Shown here piece by piece: positions 1 through 12,650 of a DNA stretch of 64,000 bases. Position numbers and translations under genes: made by a program. The notes below the pieces were generated by a model, which saw nothing but the letters and a program-made list of their open reading frames with translations, was not told the DNA's origin and did no database searches. Location of the stretch: contig OZ231126.1 of assembly GCA_965153355.1 (NCBI GenBank), forward strand, positions 60,512,001 to 60,576,000. Reading direction: 5' to 3'. The DNA comes from Flaccisagitta enflata (lineage: Eukaryota; Chaetognatha; Sagittoidea; Aphragmophora). How positions within the stretch are numbered: position 1 is the first letter of the stretch; every line of letters begins with the position of its first letter.

Positions 1-138
1 TCGATCCTTGAGGCCAAAATAGAAACAGCATAGGTCATCGGCCCCTTCGGGGCCGCTGCCCCTCTAACCACCTCACACCCACATTCACTCACATAGGGGC
101 AACGGGTACCGCTGACCATCTAACGCTTTTGCGACTAT
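1..138 (+). mobile_element. MTE family element, 3' part
   Basis: The family hairpin GGCCCCTTCGGGGCC is at about 41-55, followed by GCTGCCC, then the conserved end GGTACCGCTGACC and the terminal CGCTTTTGCGACTA. The same order recurs at 20130-20239 and, inverted, at 26126-26510. The minisatellite core and left inverted repeat lie outside the window. No coding capacity. Confidence 0.7.
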
Positions 139-262
139 TACTTTTTCGGCGTTTTTGAGCTTTTTGAGCCTACTGCTCCAGCCAAAATCCTTTAGTGACC
201 TTCTCCAGCACTGCTCCTGCCCACCCGCACGCGACTGGGGTTGTCGTGTATCCGGCCTTGTT
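139..262 (-). mobile_element. HPS element fragment joined to MTE end
   Basis: After a stretch shared with 20240-20282 (TTACTTTTTCGGCG...), the HPS terminal block appears on the minus strand: CTGCCCACCCGCACGCGACT, then CCGTGTATCC-type sequence and CGGCCTTGTTT. The hairpin end normally found on the other side is missing, so this is a fragment or a chimera with the MTE copy before it. Confidence 0.65.
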
Positions 263-271
263 TTTTTTTTT

Positions 272-450
272 TAGTCGCGGACTAGCGACTCTATAAGAGG
301 CTTTGTCCGTCCGTTGGTCGGTCGGTCGGTCGGTCGATTGGTCGGTCGGTCCGTGGTGAAGTCCGTGGTGAAGTTGGAAAGTATGAAAACACGCATTTCC
401 GCCCCTGCCCACCCGTCCGCGACTGGTATTGGCCGTGTATCCGGCCTTGT
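272..450 (-). mobile_element. HPS element, CTATAAGAGG subtype
   Basis: Complete copy. The hairpin end AGTCGCGGACTAGCGACT is followed by CTATAAGAGGCTTTGTCCG, a GGTC-rich core, the body ACGCGCATTTCCGCCCCTGCC, the subterminal CCGCGACTGG and the end CGGCCTTGT. It lies directly beside the previous fragment. Its body is the same subtype as the copies at 27608, 43513 and 52374, but its stem carries C:G where theirs carries T:A. Confidence 0.85.
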
Positions 451-1043
451 TTTTTTTTTTTTTTTTTTTTTGCTTTTATATCCTCCTAATTTTTTTTCTT
501 CTTTTTAGCTTCTGACTTCAGTTTCCATTTCCTTTTTTTTCCTTCGTTTCTCATCTTTACCCCAATTTCCAAGCGTTTACTTTCGACCTTCCATCTCCTT
601 GTTCTCTGTTTATCCAGCTTCATCCTCATACCCACACATAGAACTTACGCATTCCTACCCAATTGTCCGACTCCACCACCATACTGCTCAATAAGTTATC
701 TTGTTATATCCTCTGGGTCATCTCCTTTACTTAATCACCTTTGACCACTCTCAAACATGACGGATTTATCTATGTGTATACTCTCTCATTATTTGAAACT
801 AATTACCATGAAAAAAAAGTAAAGCGACTTGTTGTCATGGCGTCTTCTATACTACGCGACCATGCACCCGCCGATACTATACACTAAGACATGCATATAC
901 ACATACACCCACGCATGCAAACATGCAAACTGCGTATTCTATCGAGTCTTATTTTCGCATGCGATTGAGGTTGCACAGAGTGACAAGAAACCCCTTTTTT
1001 TTGCATGACATGACAAAAATCGATTTCGATGATGGAGAGCAGA
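451..1043. other. Non-coding stretch
   Basis: A T-run (451-471) follows the HPS end, then CT-rich and unremarkable sequence. I see no exon, element end or tandem array here. Confidence 0.6.
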
Positions 1044-1133
<90 letters not shown>

Positions 1134-1240
1134 GCTTCTTTTTTTTTCTCTCTTCTCTTCTTCTTCTTCTTCTTCTTCTTCTTCTTCTTCTTCTTCTTCT
1201 TCTTCTTCTTCTTCTTCTTCTTCTTCTTCTTCTTCTTCTT
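1044..1240. repeat. (TTG)n followed by (TTC)n
   Basis: About 30 TTG units (1044-1134), a short CT-rich bridge, then about 28 TTC units (1157-1240). All long open frames over this block are translations of the repeat. Confidence 0.97.
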
Positions 1241-1261
1241 CGGTCACTGTTTCTCGGATTT

Positions 1262-1364
1262 ATGGGCGGTTTTAGCATTATTGCTCCTGCCCAGATATTT
1301 GGTTAAGCCTCGTTTTATCACCGCCCCTGCCCCGCGACTTGGGTAGCCGAGTATCCGGCCTTGT
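1262..1364 (-). mobile_element. HPS element fragment
   Basis: GGGCGGTTTTAGCATTATTG, CTGCTCCTGCCC-like and CCGCGACTTGGGTAGCCG blocks end in GTATCCGGCCTTGTT. The GGTC core and hairpin end are missing on the left, where the (TTC)n array sits. Confidence 0.7.
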
Positions 1365-1995
1365 TGAAATTGTAATCTTCATCGTCGATATATGATTGCT
1401 TGTGTCCTCGTCATGAAACTCATGATCGCCGTTGTTGTCGTTTTGGTCCTTCCATTCTATACATGCATGTATGAAGGCACTCGTCGTCAGCTTGTTTAGT
1501 GTCTCAGATCGTCAGATATCCCTCGGGGCGATTGGAAAACCCTGAGGAGACAGGATGTCGAAAGCTGGAATCGGACATGGTCTCAGGAGATCGGAAAAAT
1601 CGGACGGATCGCGATCAGCCCCGATGTTTGCCACGCTTGCAACCTGCGCTGCGTGCTTCGTGCCATTGCCGTTCATTCTTAATGGCAGACAAAATCAGTC
1701 CGTGACAGGTTCATTTGCATAACGCTGTCGGTGTTTAAAAGTCAAATTGCTTCGAGTAAAAACTGAGACGGTTCTTATTCGTATTCTTACATGCCCATTT
1801 GTTGATGTTGACATGGTTAAAACCTTTTTAAACGTGATTCACCCTTTTCTCATAGATTGTGCATTGAAGTCGGTTTGAAACCAACAACGAATCGGAATAT
1901 TCACAGCGTTCAAACGAATCTGTAATGATGCACAAGAGTGATGGAACTTCATCATTCAGAAACCTCATCAAAAGCGACACCCATGAGGCTAGTTC
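1365..1995. other. Non-coding stretch
   Basis: No repeat structure or exon seen. The short open frame at 1499-1705 has no splice borders or recognisable content. Confidence 0.5.
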
Positions 1996-2069
1996 TAGTG
2001 CGTGCGTGCGTCCGTGCGTGCGTGCGTGCGTGCGTGCGTGCCTGCGTGCGTGCGTGCGTGCGTGCGTGG
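1996..2069. repeat. (GTGC)n tetranucleotide array
   Basis: About 18 units of GTGC/GCGT with single interruptions (TCC, CCT). Confidence 0.95.
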
Positions 2070-2579
2070 AGCTGAGGATACGTCACGGATGCGTTGGTCG
2101 AATCACTGAGTGGAAACCGACTTTTATGTCTTGTCAAAGATCCGTCAATCTGTTACTTTTCTATTTTTTCTGCGGCTTGTAGAGAGAGAGAGAAAGACAG
2201 TGCAAATACAGTCAGAAGAGCAGGTTACAGAATGAACCACAGATACTCAGACAGACAAGAGAACCAAATAGAATGGACAAGCGTGTTATATTAGCCAAAT
2301 CTGCGCTGTGCTTAAGTCATTGGCGGTGTTGGCGAGATGGTTTCCGGCGGTCCTGAGCGGCCAGGCTAACGGCAAAGATAAAAAGAAATGGAGAAAAGAA
2401 ATAAAAAGATGAGAAGAGATAAAACAAAGTGGCAGAGATGTAAAAAGGGATATTTATTTGATTTGGCCTCATAATATACTGGGCGAGGAATGAGAGTTTC
2501 AATCCGGTACAATAAGAGAGGCGATCAACGCTTGTGTGTGACAGATCTAAAGGCTTTGCCTTTGGAAGGGCGAAAAAAA

Positions 2580-3330
<751 letters not shown>

Positions 3331-3860
3331 TTTTTTTTTTTTTTTTTTTTTGTTTTTTTTTTTGCATTTTTGCCGATCTCATATGTGTAAAATAAAAGAA
3401 CAGTCGAGAGGGAAATCTTTCCTGGAGCGCTTTTTGAGTAATTCTCAAAATCGGAAAAAATTAGGCCCATTTTCAATGCAGATTCTACTGGGGTGTGTTG
3501 ACTCAATTTCTGATTCCATATTGTTAATCTAGGCAAAATTCCCTTTTATTTGATAGGTCGTACTCTATACGTTTGTAAGGAATTTAAATTTTCCTTTTTT
3601 GAGACCGTTACAAAAAGGTAATGGTGGCTCAAAACATGAAAACTTTATTTCTGTATTCAACCATATAGTGTGACCTATCAAATGAAAGGAAATTTGCATA
3701 GAATAACAATAAAGAATCAAAAAATGAGTCAATACAACTCACAAGAATCTGCGTTACCACCACCTTTCCTGTTGGTGTAAACTCGGTTTTTCTTTCTTTC
3801 TTTCTCGATTGCTCTTGTTTTGTACACATATGAAATTGGCAAAACTGAAAAAAAAAACCC
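3331..3860. repeat. Foldback (imperfect palindrome of about 500 bp)
   Basis: The segment from the T-run and TTTTTGCCGATCTCATATG (about 3364) to about 3612 matches the reverse complement of about 3616-3850, which ends CATATGAAATTGGCAAAA. Landmarks pair in inverted order: TTTGATAGGTC (about 3550) with GACCTATCAAA (about 3671), GTGTTGACTCA with TGAGTCAATAC, and GAGACCGTTAC with GGTAATGGTGGCTC at the apex. The outer T-run and A-run extend the pairing. Identity by eye is roughly three quarters. No target duplication was recognised and it has no coding capacity. Confidence 0.75.
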
Positions 3861-5389
3861 AGAGTAATGTCATTCTTACCCTGGATCGGCTGTCAGTCAG
3901 TAGTGTCAACTTATGAACGCATGTCCGATTTTGAATTTATTAACTGTCCTCCCTTCTAAATTTGGTGTTGGTACCCACTTACGCACCCTGCTACATCTCT
4001 GCCGCGACCAACCACTAAAAAAAAGCTCAATAAAAAGCAACTGAGGCAACAACTTTGACATTTCTCGGAGCTGCAATTAGTGGACTCACATGGACAGAAT
4101 AGAAGGGGAAAATGTCAAACGTCTTTGGTCACGCTTCAGTAAAAAAAAAATCGATTTTTTGTAGAGGAATGTTTGCCGAAACTGATCATTGGTCGCCGCA
4201 TCGATGCTGCTTCTACAATCACGTTTTACGACCACTTATTCTTCCTACTAGACGCACACCATGGAGCACCTCGTTTCCTTCATATCTTTTCTCCTCATGG
4301 AATTGTTTACAAATCATTTGCTCTTACCTTCAAATCATGCTGTTACCGAATTTTAGAAGGCATTGAGTCCTTTTCTCTATTTCTTTTTTAGTACTTGAAG
4401 ATATCAGACCAATATTTAGAACTGCAAGCTGCAGCCTTCAATTTGTTCTCATATTTCAAACATTTGTAAAAAAAGAAAAGTGATCTAATGAGATCAAGCA
4501 GAATGCTTTTGCCAAAAGTTTTGGTCAATTCTAATGAAAGCTTTTCCAATGTAAGTTGTCATTTGGGTTTTTGAATGGAAACCCCCATGAATTAGATGTT
4601 GTAGATATATCATTATTTCTTTCAAAACACTGTTATTTGAAAATGGATTGAGCCATAGTTTGTTGATTTACTTATATTTTTCGGTTGAATATTGAAGTCT
4701 AACTGCTATAAACATGGGTGGGTAGCCATATATTTTTTTTCTTGATAGTTCCTGAGCACAACTGGAGATGATTGCGCCATATCATGGAATATTCTATGTA
4801 ATCCCATTCAAATCGTAAAAGTAGTAGGAGGGCTTTCGTATATTGATTGCATAGGAATTAGTTACGTTGGCTTCGCGTCCTTGAGAAAAAAAGATTACAT
4901 TTGCGCATGAATCAGCATAAATCAATATCAAACGAAGTCGCTTGTATGAGGTATTCCGCGCTCGGGCTTCTTGAATAAGCTAACAGGTTGTGGTTGCATG
5001 ATGAAGGCGCCTTCGTGTACGTGCAAGTTGAGTAAGAGATCTGTTTTGACAATTTGTGGTATTTTGGATTAGTAACTTTCTATAATGAGAGTGCTGATTT
5101 TTACAAGAAAGAGTCATTCTTAAACCTGCACTTGTCTATGTATGGGCAAGCCATGTTTCACGTTCGGAAAGTGGATCGCTGGACAGATTTTACATGGCGA
5201 TGGTGAAAAAAAGGTCGATCCAAAGGTCGATCCATATTTCCGGGAAAAAACGCATCGGTAATATCATAAGATGAGGGCGCTCTTAGGTCATCCAGTCTCC
5301 ATTCGGGAGAAACAGCGGGTAATGGGAAAGAAATGTGGTTAGGGAGGTAGAAAGAAAAAAAGTTGGTGTGATTTTAGGTTGTAAAGAGA
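3861..5389. other. Non-coding single-copy stretch
   Basis: AT-rich single-copy sequence of about 1.5 kb. No exon with convincing splice borders and no element ends were seen. Confidence 0.45.
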
Positions 5390-5939
5390 AAAGGCCAACA
5401 CCTATAAGTCGCGTGCGGGACATAAACATTTTAAGATGACTGCAAGTGACTCAAGATGACTTAAAAACGACTCAAGATGACTTGAAATGACTTAAAAAGA
5501 CTAGAAATGACTAAAACGACTAGATTGACCAAATTGACTTAGATGACTTAGAATGACTTAGATTGACTTAGAATGACTTAAAATGACTTAGTATGACTTA
5601 GTATGACTTAGTATGACTAAGTATGACTTACTATGACTTAGAATGACTAAAAAAGACTAAATGTATGAGAACAAGGCCGGATACATGGCTACCGAAGTCG
5701 CGTGCGGGTGGGCAGGGGCCATATTTGAGGTCACCAGATCATTTGGGCAGGAGCAGTGAGGTCAAAGAAATAAAATCATTAAAAAAAGTAAAGTGTGACT
5801 GACCGACTGACCAACCGACCGACCAACCGACCGACCGATGGACAAAGCGGGTTGTAGAGTCGCATGCATGCGACTAAAAAAGTAAGGTTTGACGGACGAA
5901 CCTACAAAGCGGGGTGTAGAGTCGCGTAGCACGCAACTA
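5390..5939 (+). mobile_element. Older HPS variant with 10-bp minisatellite core, interrupted by a second HPS
   Basis: A diverged 5' end (AAGGCCAACACCTATA then AGTCGCGTGCGGGA at 5407) leads into about 230 bp of a 10-bp repeat, GAATGACTTA/GACTTAGAAT (5440-5662). A complete HPS copy occupies 5671-5876. After it comes a second hairpin end (5881-5939: GACGGACGAACC, GGGGTGTAG, AGTCGCGTAGCACGCAACTA), which would be the missing 3' end of the outer element. The inverted-orientation counterpart of this variant is at 20240-20498. The nested reading is inference from the order of the ends. Confidence 0.6.
5671..5876 (+). mobile_element. HPS element, complete
   Basis: Starts ACAAGGCCGGATACATGG, has subterminal AGTCGCGTGCGGGTGGGC, then GGAGCAGTGAGGTC and AAAGTAAAGTGTGAC. 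A GACCGACC-type core follows, and the copy ends in the hairpin AGTCGCATGCATGCGACTA followed by A-run. It sits inside the older copy at 5390-5939. Confidence 0.88.
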
Positions 5940-6557
<618 letters not shown>

Positions 6558-6722
6558 CTCTTCCTCAACACGCGTCAATTGGTTCTTGTTACTTCTTTTA
6601 TACTCATCTTCTTCTTTTTTTTTTACCTGTTTTACATGTTCATTCGTCTAAGGAATGAATCTGCCAAGGAGGGATTGAGCAAAGAAAAAAAAATGAAAGG
6701 GAAAACCGAAAGAGTAAAATGA

Positions 6723-6966
6723 GGGCGTGTTTCCACTTGAGCGCCAAAAATGCGTTCCCTCCCGTGAAACGCGATAAAAGCGTGAACACATATTCAAGAT
6801 TTTCAACTGTACCACGAGGGAGTGAGCGAAGTGAGTGAGCAAGCCTGTGAACAGAGCGAGCATAGCGAAGCGAAGCAAAGCGCTGCAGAGCAAGTGAGTG
6901 GAGTGAGCGGTGCGAGCGAACAAACGTAGCGAGCGACCGCGATTGTCTCCAACTAGAAACGCCCCC
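6723..6966 (-). mobile_element. GGGCG-terminal element, copy 1
   Basis: Starts GGGCGTGTTTCCACTTGAGC and ends CTAGAAACGCCCCC. The interior contains the family blocks CGTGAAACGCGATAA, CGTGAACACATATTC and CACGAGGGAGTGAGCGA, then an alternating GAGCGA/GCGAAG core. The orientation is opposite to copies 2-4. No matching flanking duplication was found. Confidence 0.85.
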
Positions 6967-7211
6967 TGAGAATGGGAAAGTGCCAATGGCATTCAGCCAT
7001 GGAAAATGACGTACCAGGACTGGATGGACCTGAAACTGAAGTTGAGCTACCGGTGCAAAAGTTTCGAGTACAAGAAGATTCCTGTTCCTTAGTTGATGAT
7101 TTTTTGTTAAAGAACGATGTAAGTCGTCTATGTTTGATTCCTAATGGATAGCGATAGACTGTTAAAGAGTTAGTGAATTGTGACAAAAACACTTGATGTC
7201 ACTGGCGTTTA

Positions 7212-7213
<2 letters not shown>

Positions 7214-7297
<84 letters not shown>
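7214..7297. repeat. (GT)n, about 42 units
   Basis: Perfect GT array, followed by CT-rich and T-rich sequence. Confidence 0.98.
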
Positions 7298-7298
<1 letters not shown>

Positions 7299-7561
7299 TC
7301 TCTTTCTTTGGTCATTACGTCGGCAGAAATTGAGTTGAGAAGGAAGCCGCGGCTTTTCTTAATTTCCGGATTTTTTTTCTCCTTTTTCTGTTTCTTTTCT
7401 TTTTCTCTTTTCTTTTTTTTTTTTTCTCAGTTTCAAGATCTTATTTCTTTTTTCTCTCTCTTTTTTTTTCAAGATTTTTTTCAATTTTTCTCGCGAAATG
7501 AAGAAAAGGTTGTGGAAGGAAAAACGATCGCAGCCACTTTAACAGTCGAGGTTCGGCTGCT

Positions 7562-8310
7562 AAGGCGGTGGTGATGGAGGCGCAGTTGATGGTGGGGGTG
7601 GTGGATGCGGTGGTGGTGGAGGCGGTGGTGTTGGAGGTGGAGGTGGTGGATGCGGTGGTGGTGGTGGTGGTGGTGGTGGTGGTGTTGGAGGTGGAGGTGA
7701 AGGTGGTGGATGCGGTGATGGTTGAGGCGGAGGTGGTGGTGTAGGCGGTGATGTTGGAGGCGGAGGTGGTCGTGGGGGCGGTGGTGGTGGAAGCGCAGTT
7801 GGTGGTGGCGGTGGTGGATGCGGTGGTGGTGTAGGCGGTGGTGTTGGAGGTGGATATGGAGGTGGTGGATGCGGTGATGGTGGAGGCGGAGGTGGTGGTG
7901 GAGGTGGTGGTGGTGGATGCGGTGGTGGTGGTGGTGGAGGTGGTGTTCCAGGCGACGGAGGCGGTGGATAGCGCGGCGATAAAGTTGGTGGCCACAGCAG
8001 TGGTGGAGACTGTGGTGAAAAAGGTCTCGATGATGGAGGCAAAGGCGTCAATGATGATAGTGGTAGTGGTGGAGGCGGTCCTGTGGGGTGGCAATGGTAG
8101 AGGTGGCAACCGCGGCGATGAGGTGGCAGCGATGGCGACCGTGGAGATGATCGCAGCAGTGATAGAAGCAGTGTTTTAGCTGGCGGTGGTGGAGGTGACG
8201 GTATTTGAGGCGGTGGTGTAAGTGGTTACAACATTAGCGGTGGTGGCGCCGGCGGAGGTGGAAGTGGTTTCAGCAGTAGTGGAGGCGGTGTGGCGGTGGC
8301 GGCGGTTGTA
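7562..8310. repeat. GGT/GGC/GGA-rich cryptic repeat
   Basis: About 750 bp of imperfect G-G-N triplets on the + strand (GGTGGTGGAGGCGGTGG and the like), decaying to the right. The frames are open in several registers on both strands (Pro-rich on minus, Val/Glu/Asp-rich on plus). I see no splice signals or conserved non-repetitive residues, so I do not call a glycine- or proline-rich protein. Confidence 0.8.
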
Positions 8311-8420
8311 ACGGCGTCGGAAAAATTCATTTTCCGGGTTTTGACCTTTCACTTTTTTCCATATTTCTTCCACATTCTCTTCATTCTTGTGGCGTCGGTG
8401 TTGATGAAGAGAGAAATTGG

Positions 8421-8448
8421 ATGATGATGATGATGATGATGATGATGC

Positions 8449-8518
<70 letters not shown>

Positions 8519-8525
8519 ACTGATA

Positions 8526-8557
<32 letters not shown>
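8421..8557. repeat. (GAT)n, about 45 units
   Basis: GAT/ATG triplet array with three single-base interruptions (GCT, TACT, ATAAT). Confidence 0.98.
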
Positions 8558-8558
<1 letters not shown>

Positions 8559-9345
8559 TTTATTATCAATTGACAATAAGTAATGACCTTTGGCAACCCT
8601 CAACCTTTTACCTTCTGCCATTCGATCGTCGACTGCATGAATCCCGCCCGTCTGAATCCTGACCGCCTGAATCCTGACCGCCGACTGCGACTTCCCCTCT
8701 CTTCCTGTCCCGAAATTGAAAACATTCAAAATCGTTAAATTTGGTCACGCAAATCGACAAAGAAAGAAGTAATAGCAACTGGACGACAAGATTGGACCAG
8801 ATTTGACCGGTTGCAAATACAGGGATCAGTGGATCACTTACTATCAGCATTTCTGGAAATGATTTATTGTCCACTTTCTCAGTTTTGACAAAAAAAAACA
8901 AAAAAACAAAACAATGTTCAATTTTGATTGGTTTGGTTTATATTCACACGTGAATGTGTAGTACAATGAAAAATAAACAATAGATACAATGAACAAGATT
9001 TTGATATGGATCCGTTGCATCCATACGCCCCTCTATTCCCCGATGTACGCTTACGGTTGCGCTTTGTCATATGGCGTTTAGCGGTGCGGCCTGGGGCGTC
9101 TCTGAACGGATGGCTCTCGTCCCGAATTATTTCCGAATGAATAAATTGTCGGGTTATTAAAACCATTGTTTAAACAAGCTTCGTTTGGCTTTCGTGGCTG
9201 GTTCCCGCTTTCCTTCCATACTTTGTTGGGATCTCTGAAGCTATCAGATTTTTTTGACGATAAAATTTCATCTCTTTTTTTACTGCCTGTCTGTTTACCA
9301 ATCAAACTGTTTGACTCTCTGGTCATCTGCCTATCTCCGTCTTTA

Positions 9346-9349
<4 letters not shown>
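8558..9349. other. Non-coding stretch
   Basis: A few short direct repeats (TGAATCCTGACCGCC near 8650). No exon or element ends. Confidence 0.45.

Positions 9350-9410
<61 letters not shown>
9350..9410. repeat. (CT)n, about 29 units
   Basis: Perfect CT array. Confidence 0.98.
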
Positions 9411-9412
<2 letters not shown>

Positions 9413-9514
9413 TGTCATAATTTTTTTTCAAAAAATGAAACCCGACGCCATCGAAAAGGAATGCTCTTTCTACGTCTGATATGAACCGCACCACCACAAT
9501 TCAATCGTAGCAAA

Positions 9515-9794
9515 CAAAGCGGGAGGTGTGGCATACAAAGTGGGAGGTGCAGCACACAATGCGGGAGGTGCAGCTCACAATGTTGGAGGTACAGCACAGA
9601 AATTGGATAGTGGGGAAAACAATGGAGAAGGTTCGACACTCAAAGTTGGGGCTGCTGCACAAAGTTAAGAATTTGGTCCTCAAGGCTAGGATTTGAGCCC
9701 CAAGACTGGGATTTGGTCCTCAAGGCTGGGATTTGGGCCTCAAGGCTGGGATTTGGGCCTCAAGGCTGGGATTTGGGCCTCAAGGCTGGGATTT

Positions 9795-9797
<3 letters not shown>
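9515..9797. repeat. Two adjacent minisatellites of about 20 bp
   Basis: At 9515-9660 about seven degenerate units resemble GGGAGGTGCAGCACACAATG. From about 9680 six near-identical 20-bp units (GGCCTCAAGGCTGGGATTTG) run straight into a (CA)n array. The second unit resembles the minisatellite core of the MTE family at 19745-20070, but no MTE ends were found here. Confidence 0.88.
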
Positions 9798-10598
<801 letters not shown>

Positions 10599-10756
10599 TT
10601 AACCAACGAACGAACGAACGAACCAACGAAAAGGATCTGACACGCATTCGCATTCGCAAACAAGCGAACGAACGAACCAACGAAAGGGATCTGACACGCA
10701 TTCGCATTCGCATTCGCATTCGCATTCGCTTTCGCATTCGCAAACAAGCGATAAAC
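10599..10756. repeat. Duplicated unit with expanding CATTCG array
   Basis: A unit of about 65 bp occurs twice in tandem: GAACGAACCAACGAAA, GGATCTGACACG, (CATTCG)n, CAAACAAGCG. The CATTCG array has two units in the first copy and about seven in the second. Confidence 0.9.
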
Positions 10757-10806
10757 AAGGCCAAGTAGGCCAACGATGCGTCCTCTTTGAATGAAAGTCT
10801 TTTTTT

Positions 10807-10890
10807 TTAATGAATGTTTTTTATGAATGAATGTTTTATTATGAATGAATTTTGTTTATGAATGAATGAATGAATGAATGATTTAATGAA
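10807..10890. repeat. (AATG)n, degenerate
   Basis: GAATGAATG-type tetranucleotide repeats with T-rich interruptions. Confidence 0.85.
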
Positions 10891-10970
10891 TGCATTATTC
10901 AATGTATGCTACTTTTACTGAGTTGGTACGAATTTTCAGATGAAATAATGCAAGATTCTGATGTTTTTTT

Positions 10971-11048
10971 ACAAATGCGTTTCAGACAGACAGACAGACC
11001 AACCAACAGATGGACACAGCCTGATATAGAGATGCGCGGACGCATCTA
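10971..11048 (+). mobile_element. HPS element, hairpin end, AGATGCG type
   Basis: A GACAGACC core, GATGGACACAGCC and then the hairpin AGATGCGCGGACGCATCTA with an A-run. The stem differs from the common AGTCGCG form but still pairs perfectly. The 5' end is not clear; AAATGCGTTTC at about 10974 may be the matching subterminal motif. Confidence 0.65.
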
Positions 11049-11157
11049 AAAAGTGATCATTATCACCTCCTCAGTTTTCTCGCGACGCTGACAAAAAATT
11101 ACTATCGTCTATCGTCTTTTTTTAATGGCAACTATGTTGAACCGAAAATATAACCAA

Positions 11158-11307
11158 ACAAGGCCGGATACACGGCAATCCAGTCGCGGATGGTTGGGCA
11201 GGAGCAGTATTGCAAAAACCGCTCGGAATTAAAAAATGTGACGGATGGACCGACCGACATACCGACCGACTGACACGGCAAGGTGTAGAGTCGCGTGTCC
11301 GCGACTA
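11158..11307 (+). mobile_element. HPS element, complete, short subtype
   Basis: 150 bp. ACAAGGCCGGATACACGGCA leads to the subterminal CAGTCGCGGATGG, GGGCAGGAGCAG, CAAAAACCGCTCGGAATT and GTGACGGATGGACCGACC. It ends GACACGGCAAGGTGTAG plus the hairpin AGTCGCGTGTCCGCGACTA. It is near-identical in layout to 38985, 54336 and 61021. Confidence 0.92.
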
Positions 11308-11575
11308 AAAACAACGAATATCACATTTTCCTATGTTGTTGTTTTTTTAAGATTTTCAACAGAGAACTGCTTCAACTTGCGCTGTGTCTGTACTTCTAAC
11401 TGTCATAGGAACGACCTTTACAGTTATCAGCCGATAGCTGACTTTTTCCTGCGATTCGTCAAAAGTATGAGATATGATTATGTGAAAGAAAGAGACTCTT
11501 ACAAAGACCCAAAGTAATACTGTAAAAAGATAAATGGAGGATAAAGAGATAAACAAATATTAAAAGGAGAACAAA

Positions 11576-11843
11576 GGGGGCGTTTCTAGTCAAAGACGAT
11601 CGCGTTTTGAATGGGCCACTTGGTCGCTCGCTACGTTCGTTCGCTCGCACCGCTCACTCCGCTCACTCGCTCCGCAGTGCTCCGCTTCGCTGCGCTCGCT
11701 TCACTCGCTCGCTCCGTTCACGGGCTCGCTCACTCACTTCGCTCACTCCCTCGTGGGACAGTTGGAATTCTTGAATATGTGTTCACGCTGTTACTGCGTT
11801 TCACAGGAACAAACGCGTTTTTATCTTCGCTAGAAACACACCC
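11576..11843 (+). mobile_element. GGGCG-terminal element, copy 2
   Basis: GGGGGCGTTTCTAGTCAAAG at the left and CTAGAAACACACCC at the right. The core is CGCTCGCTACGTTCGTTCGC and similar, then CTCCCTCGTGGGACAGTTG and GAATATGTGTTCACGC. Open frames in it are shared by other copies only because the DNA is repeated; they lack conserved coding signs. Confidence 0.88.
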
Positions 11844-11871
11844 AAATTGCAATTGGGTCTCGGTAGTTGGC

Positions 11872-11912
11872 GTGGCGTTGCGTGGCGTGGCGTGGCGTGG
11901 CGTGGCGTGGCC
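11872..11912. repeat. (GTGGC)n
   Basis: About eight units of GTGGC/GCGTG. Confidence 0.95.
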
Positions 11913-12083
11913 GCAGCTTTTGATGATATTGACCCCGGACGATCCTCGATTTCTTATATAGATTTTCTTTTTTTATCATTCTTTTTTATAACTCAAAATT
12001 GATTTCGTTCCAAAATATCCTAATCACGGCGGAAATAACGCAATTTTTTCCCCCTTCGACCTTCTGTCTTTTTTGCCTCTCTG

Positions 12084-12085
<2 letters not shown>

Positions 12086-12142
<57 letters not shown>
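12086..12142. repeat. (CT)n, about 28 units
   Basis: Perfect CT array. Confidence 0.98.
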
Positions 12143-12145
<3 letters not shown>

Positions 12146-12267
12146 AGATATTCTTTCCCATCCCAATTGTGAATAGCGAGAGAGGAGAGAGGGTGGAGTT
12201 CGTGACGATGAGTCTCTCGAGACTGCGCTGGGTTCATACAACAGCGAATGTTTTGGGGTTCTACTTT

Positions 12268-12504
12268 GGGGGCGTTTCTACTCAAAGACAACCGCGTTTT
12301 GAACGGGCCACTCGATCGCTCGTTATGTTTGTTCGCTCGCACCGCTCACTCCACTCACTTGCTCCGCTCCGCTACGCTCGCTCGCTCCATTCACGGGCTC
12401 GCTCACTCCCTCGTGGGACGATTGAAATTCTTGAATATGTGTTCGCGCTGTTATCGCGTTTCACGGGAACAAACGCGTTTTTCATCTTCACTAGAAACAC
12501 GCCC
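12268..12504 (+). mobile_element. GGGCG-terminal element, copy 3
   Basis: GGGGGCGTTTCTACTCAAAG to CACTAGAAACACGCCC. The inverted ends can be extended by CTTT/AAAG on the outside. The right end abuts a 42-bp tandem repeat. Confidence 0.88.
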
Positions 12505-12507
12505 AAA

Positions 12508-12650
12508 GTTGGTGTAATGAGAGCACGGAGGTTATTAAAATGGCGCGTGTTGGTGTAATGGGAAAACGGGGGTTCTATAAAATGGCATATTTTGGTGTAA
12601 TGAGAGCCCGGAGGTTCTTACAATGGCTTTTGTTGGTGTGATGTGTCCAG
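12508..12650. repeat. 42-bp tandem repeat, about 3.4 copies
   Basis: Units begin TTGGTGTAATG and contain GAG(A/C)(A/C)CGGAGGTT and AAAATGGC. Starts are at about 12509, 12550, 12592 and 12633. Confidence 0.88.

Noticed and set aside
7441-8179. Proline-rich (minus) or glycine/valine-rich (plus) protein
   Set aside because: Open in several frames at once because of GGN triplets; no signal peptide, splice border or non-repetitive domain.
11611-11961. Shared open frame in GGGCG elements (MGHLVARYVRSLAPL...)
   Set aside because: It recurs only because the DNA element recurs; reading frame is not maintained between copies at 12268, 17693 and 42565.
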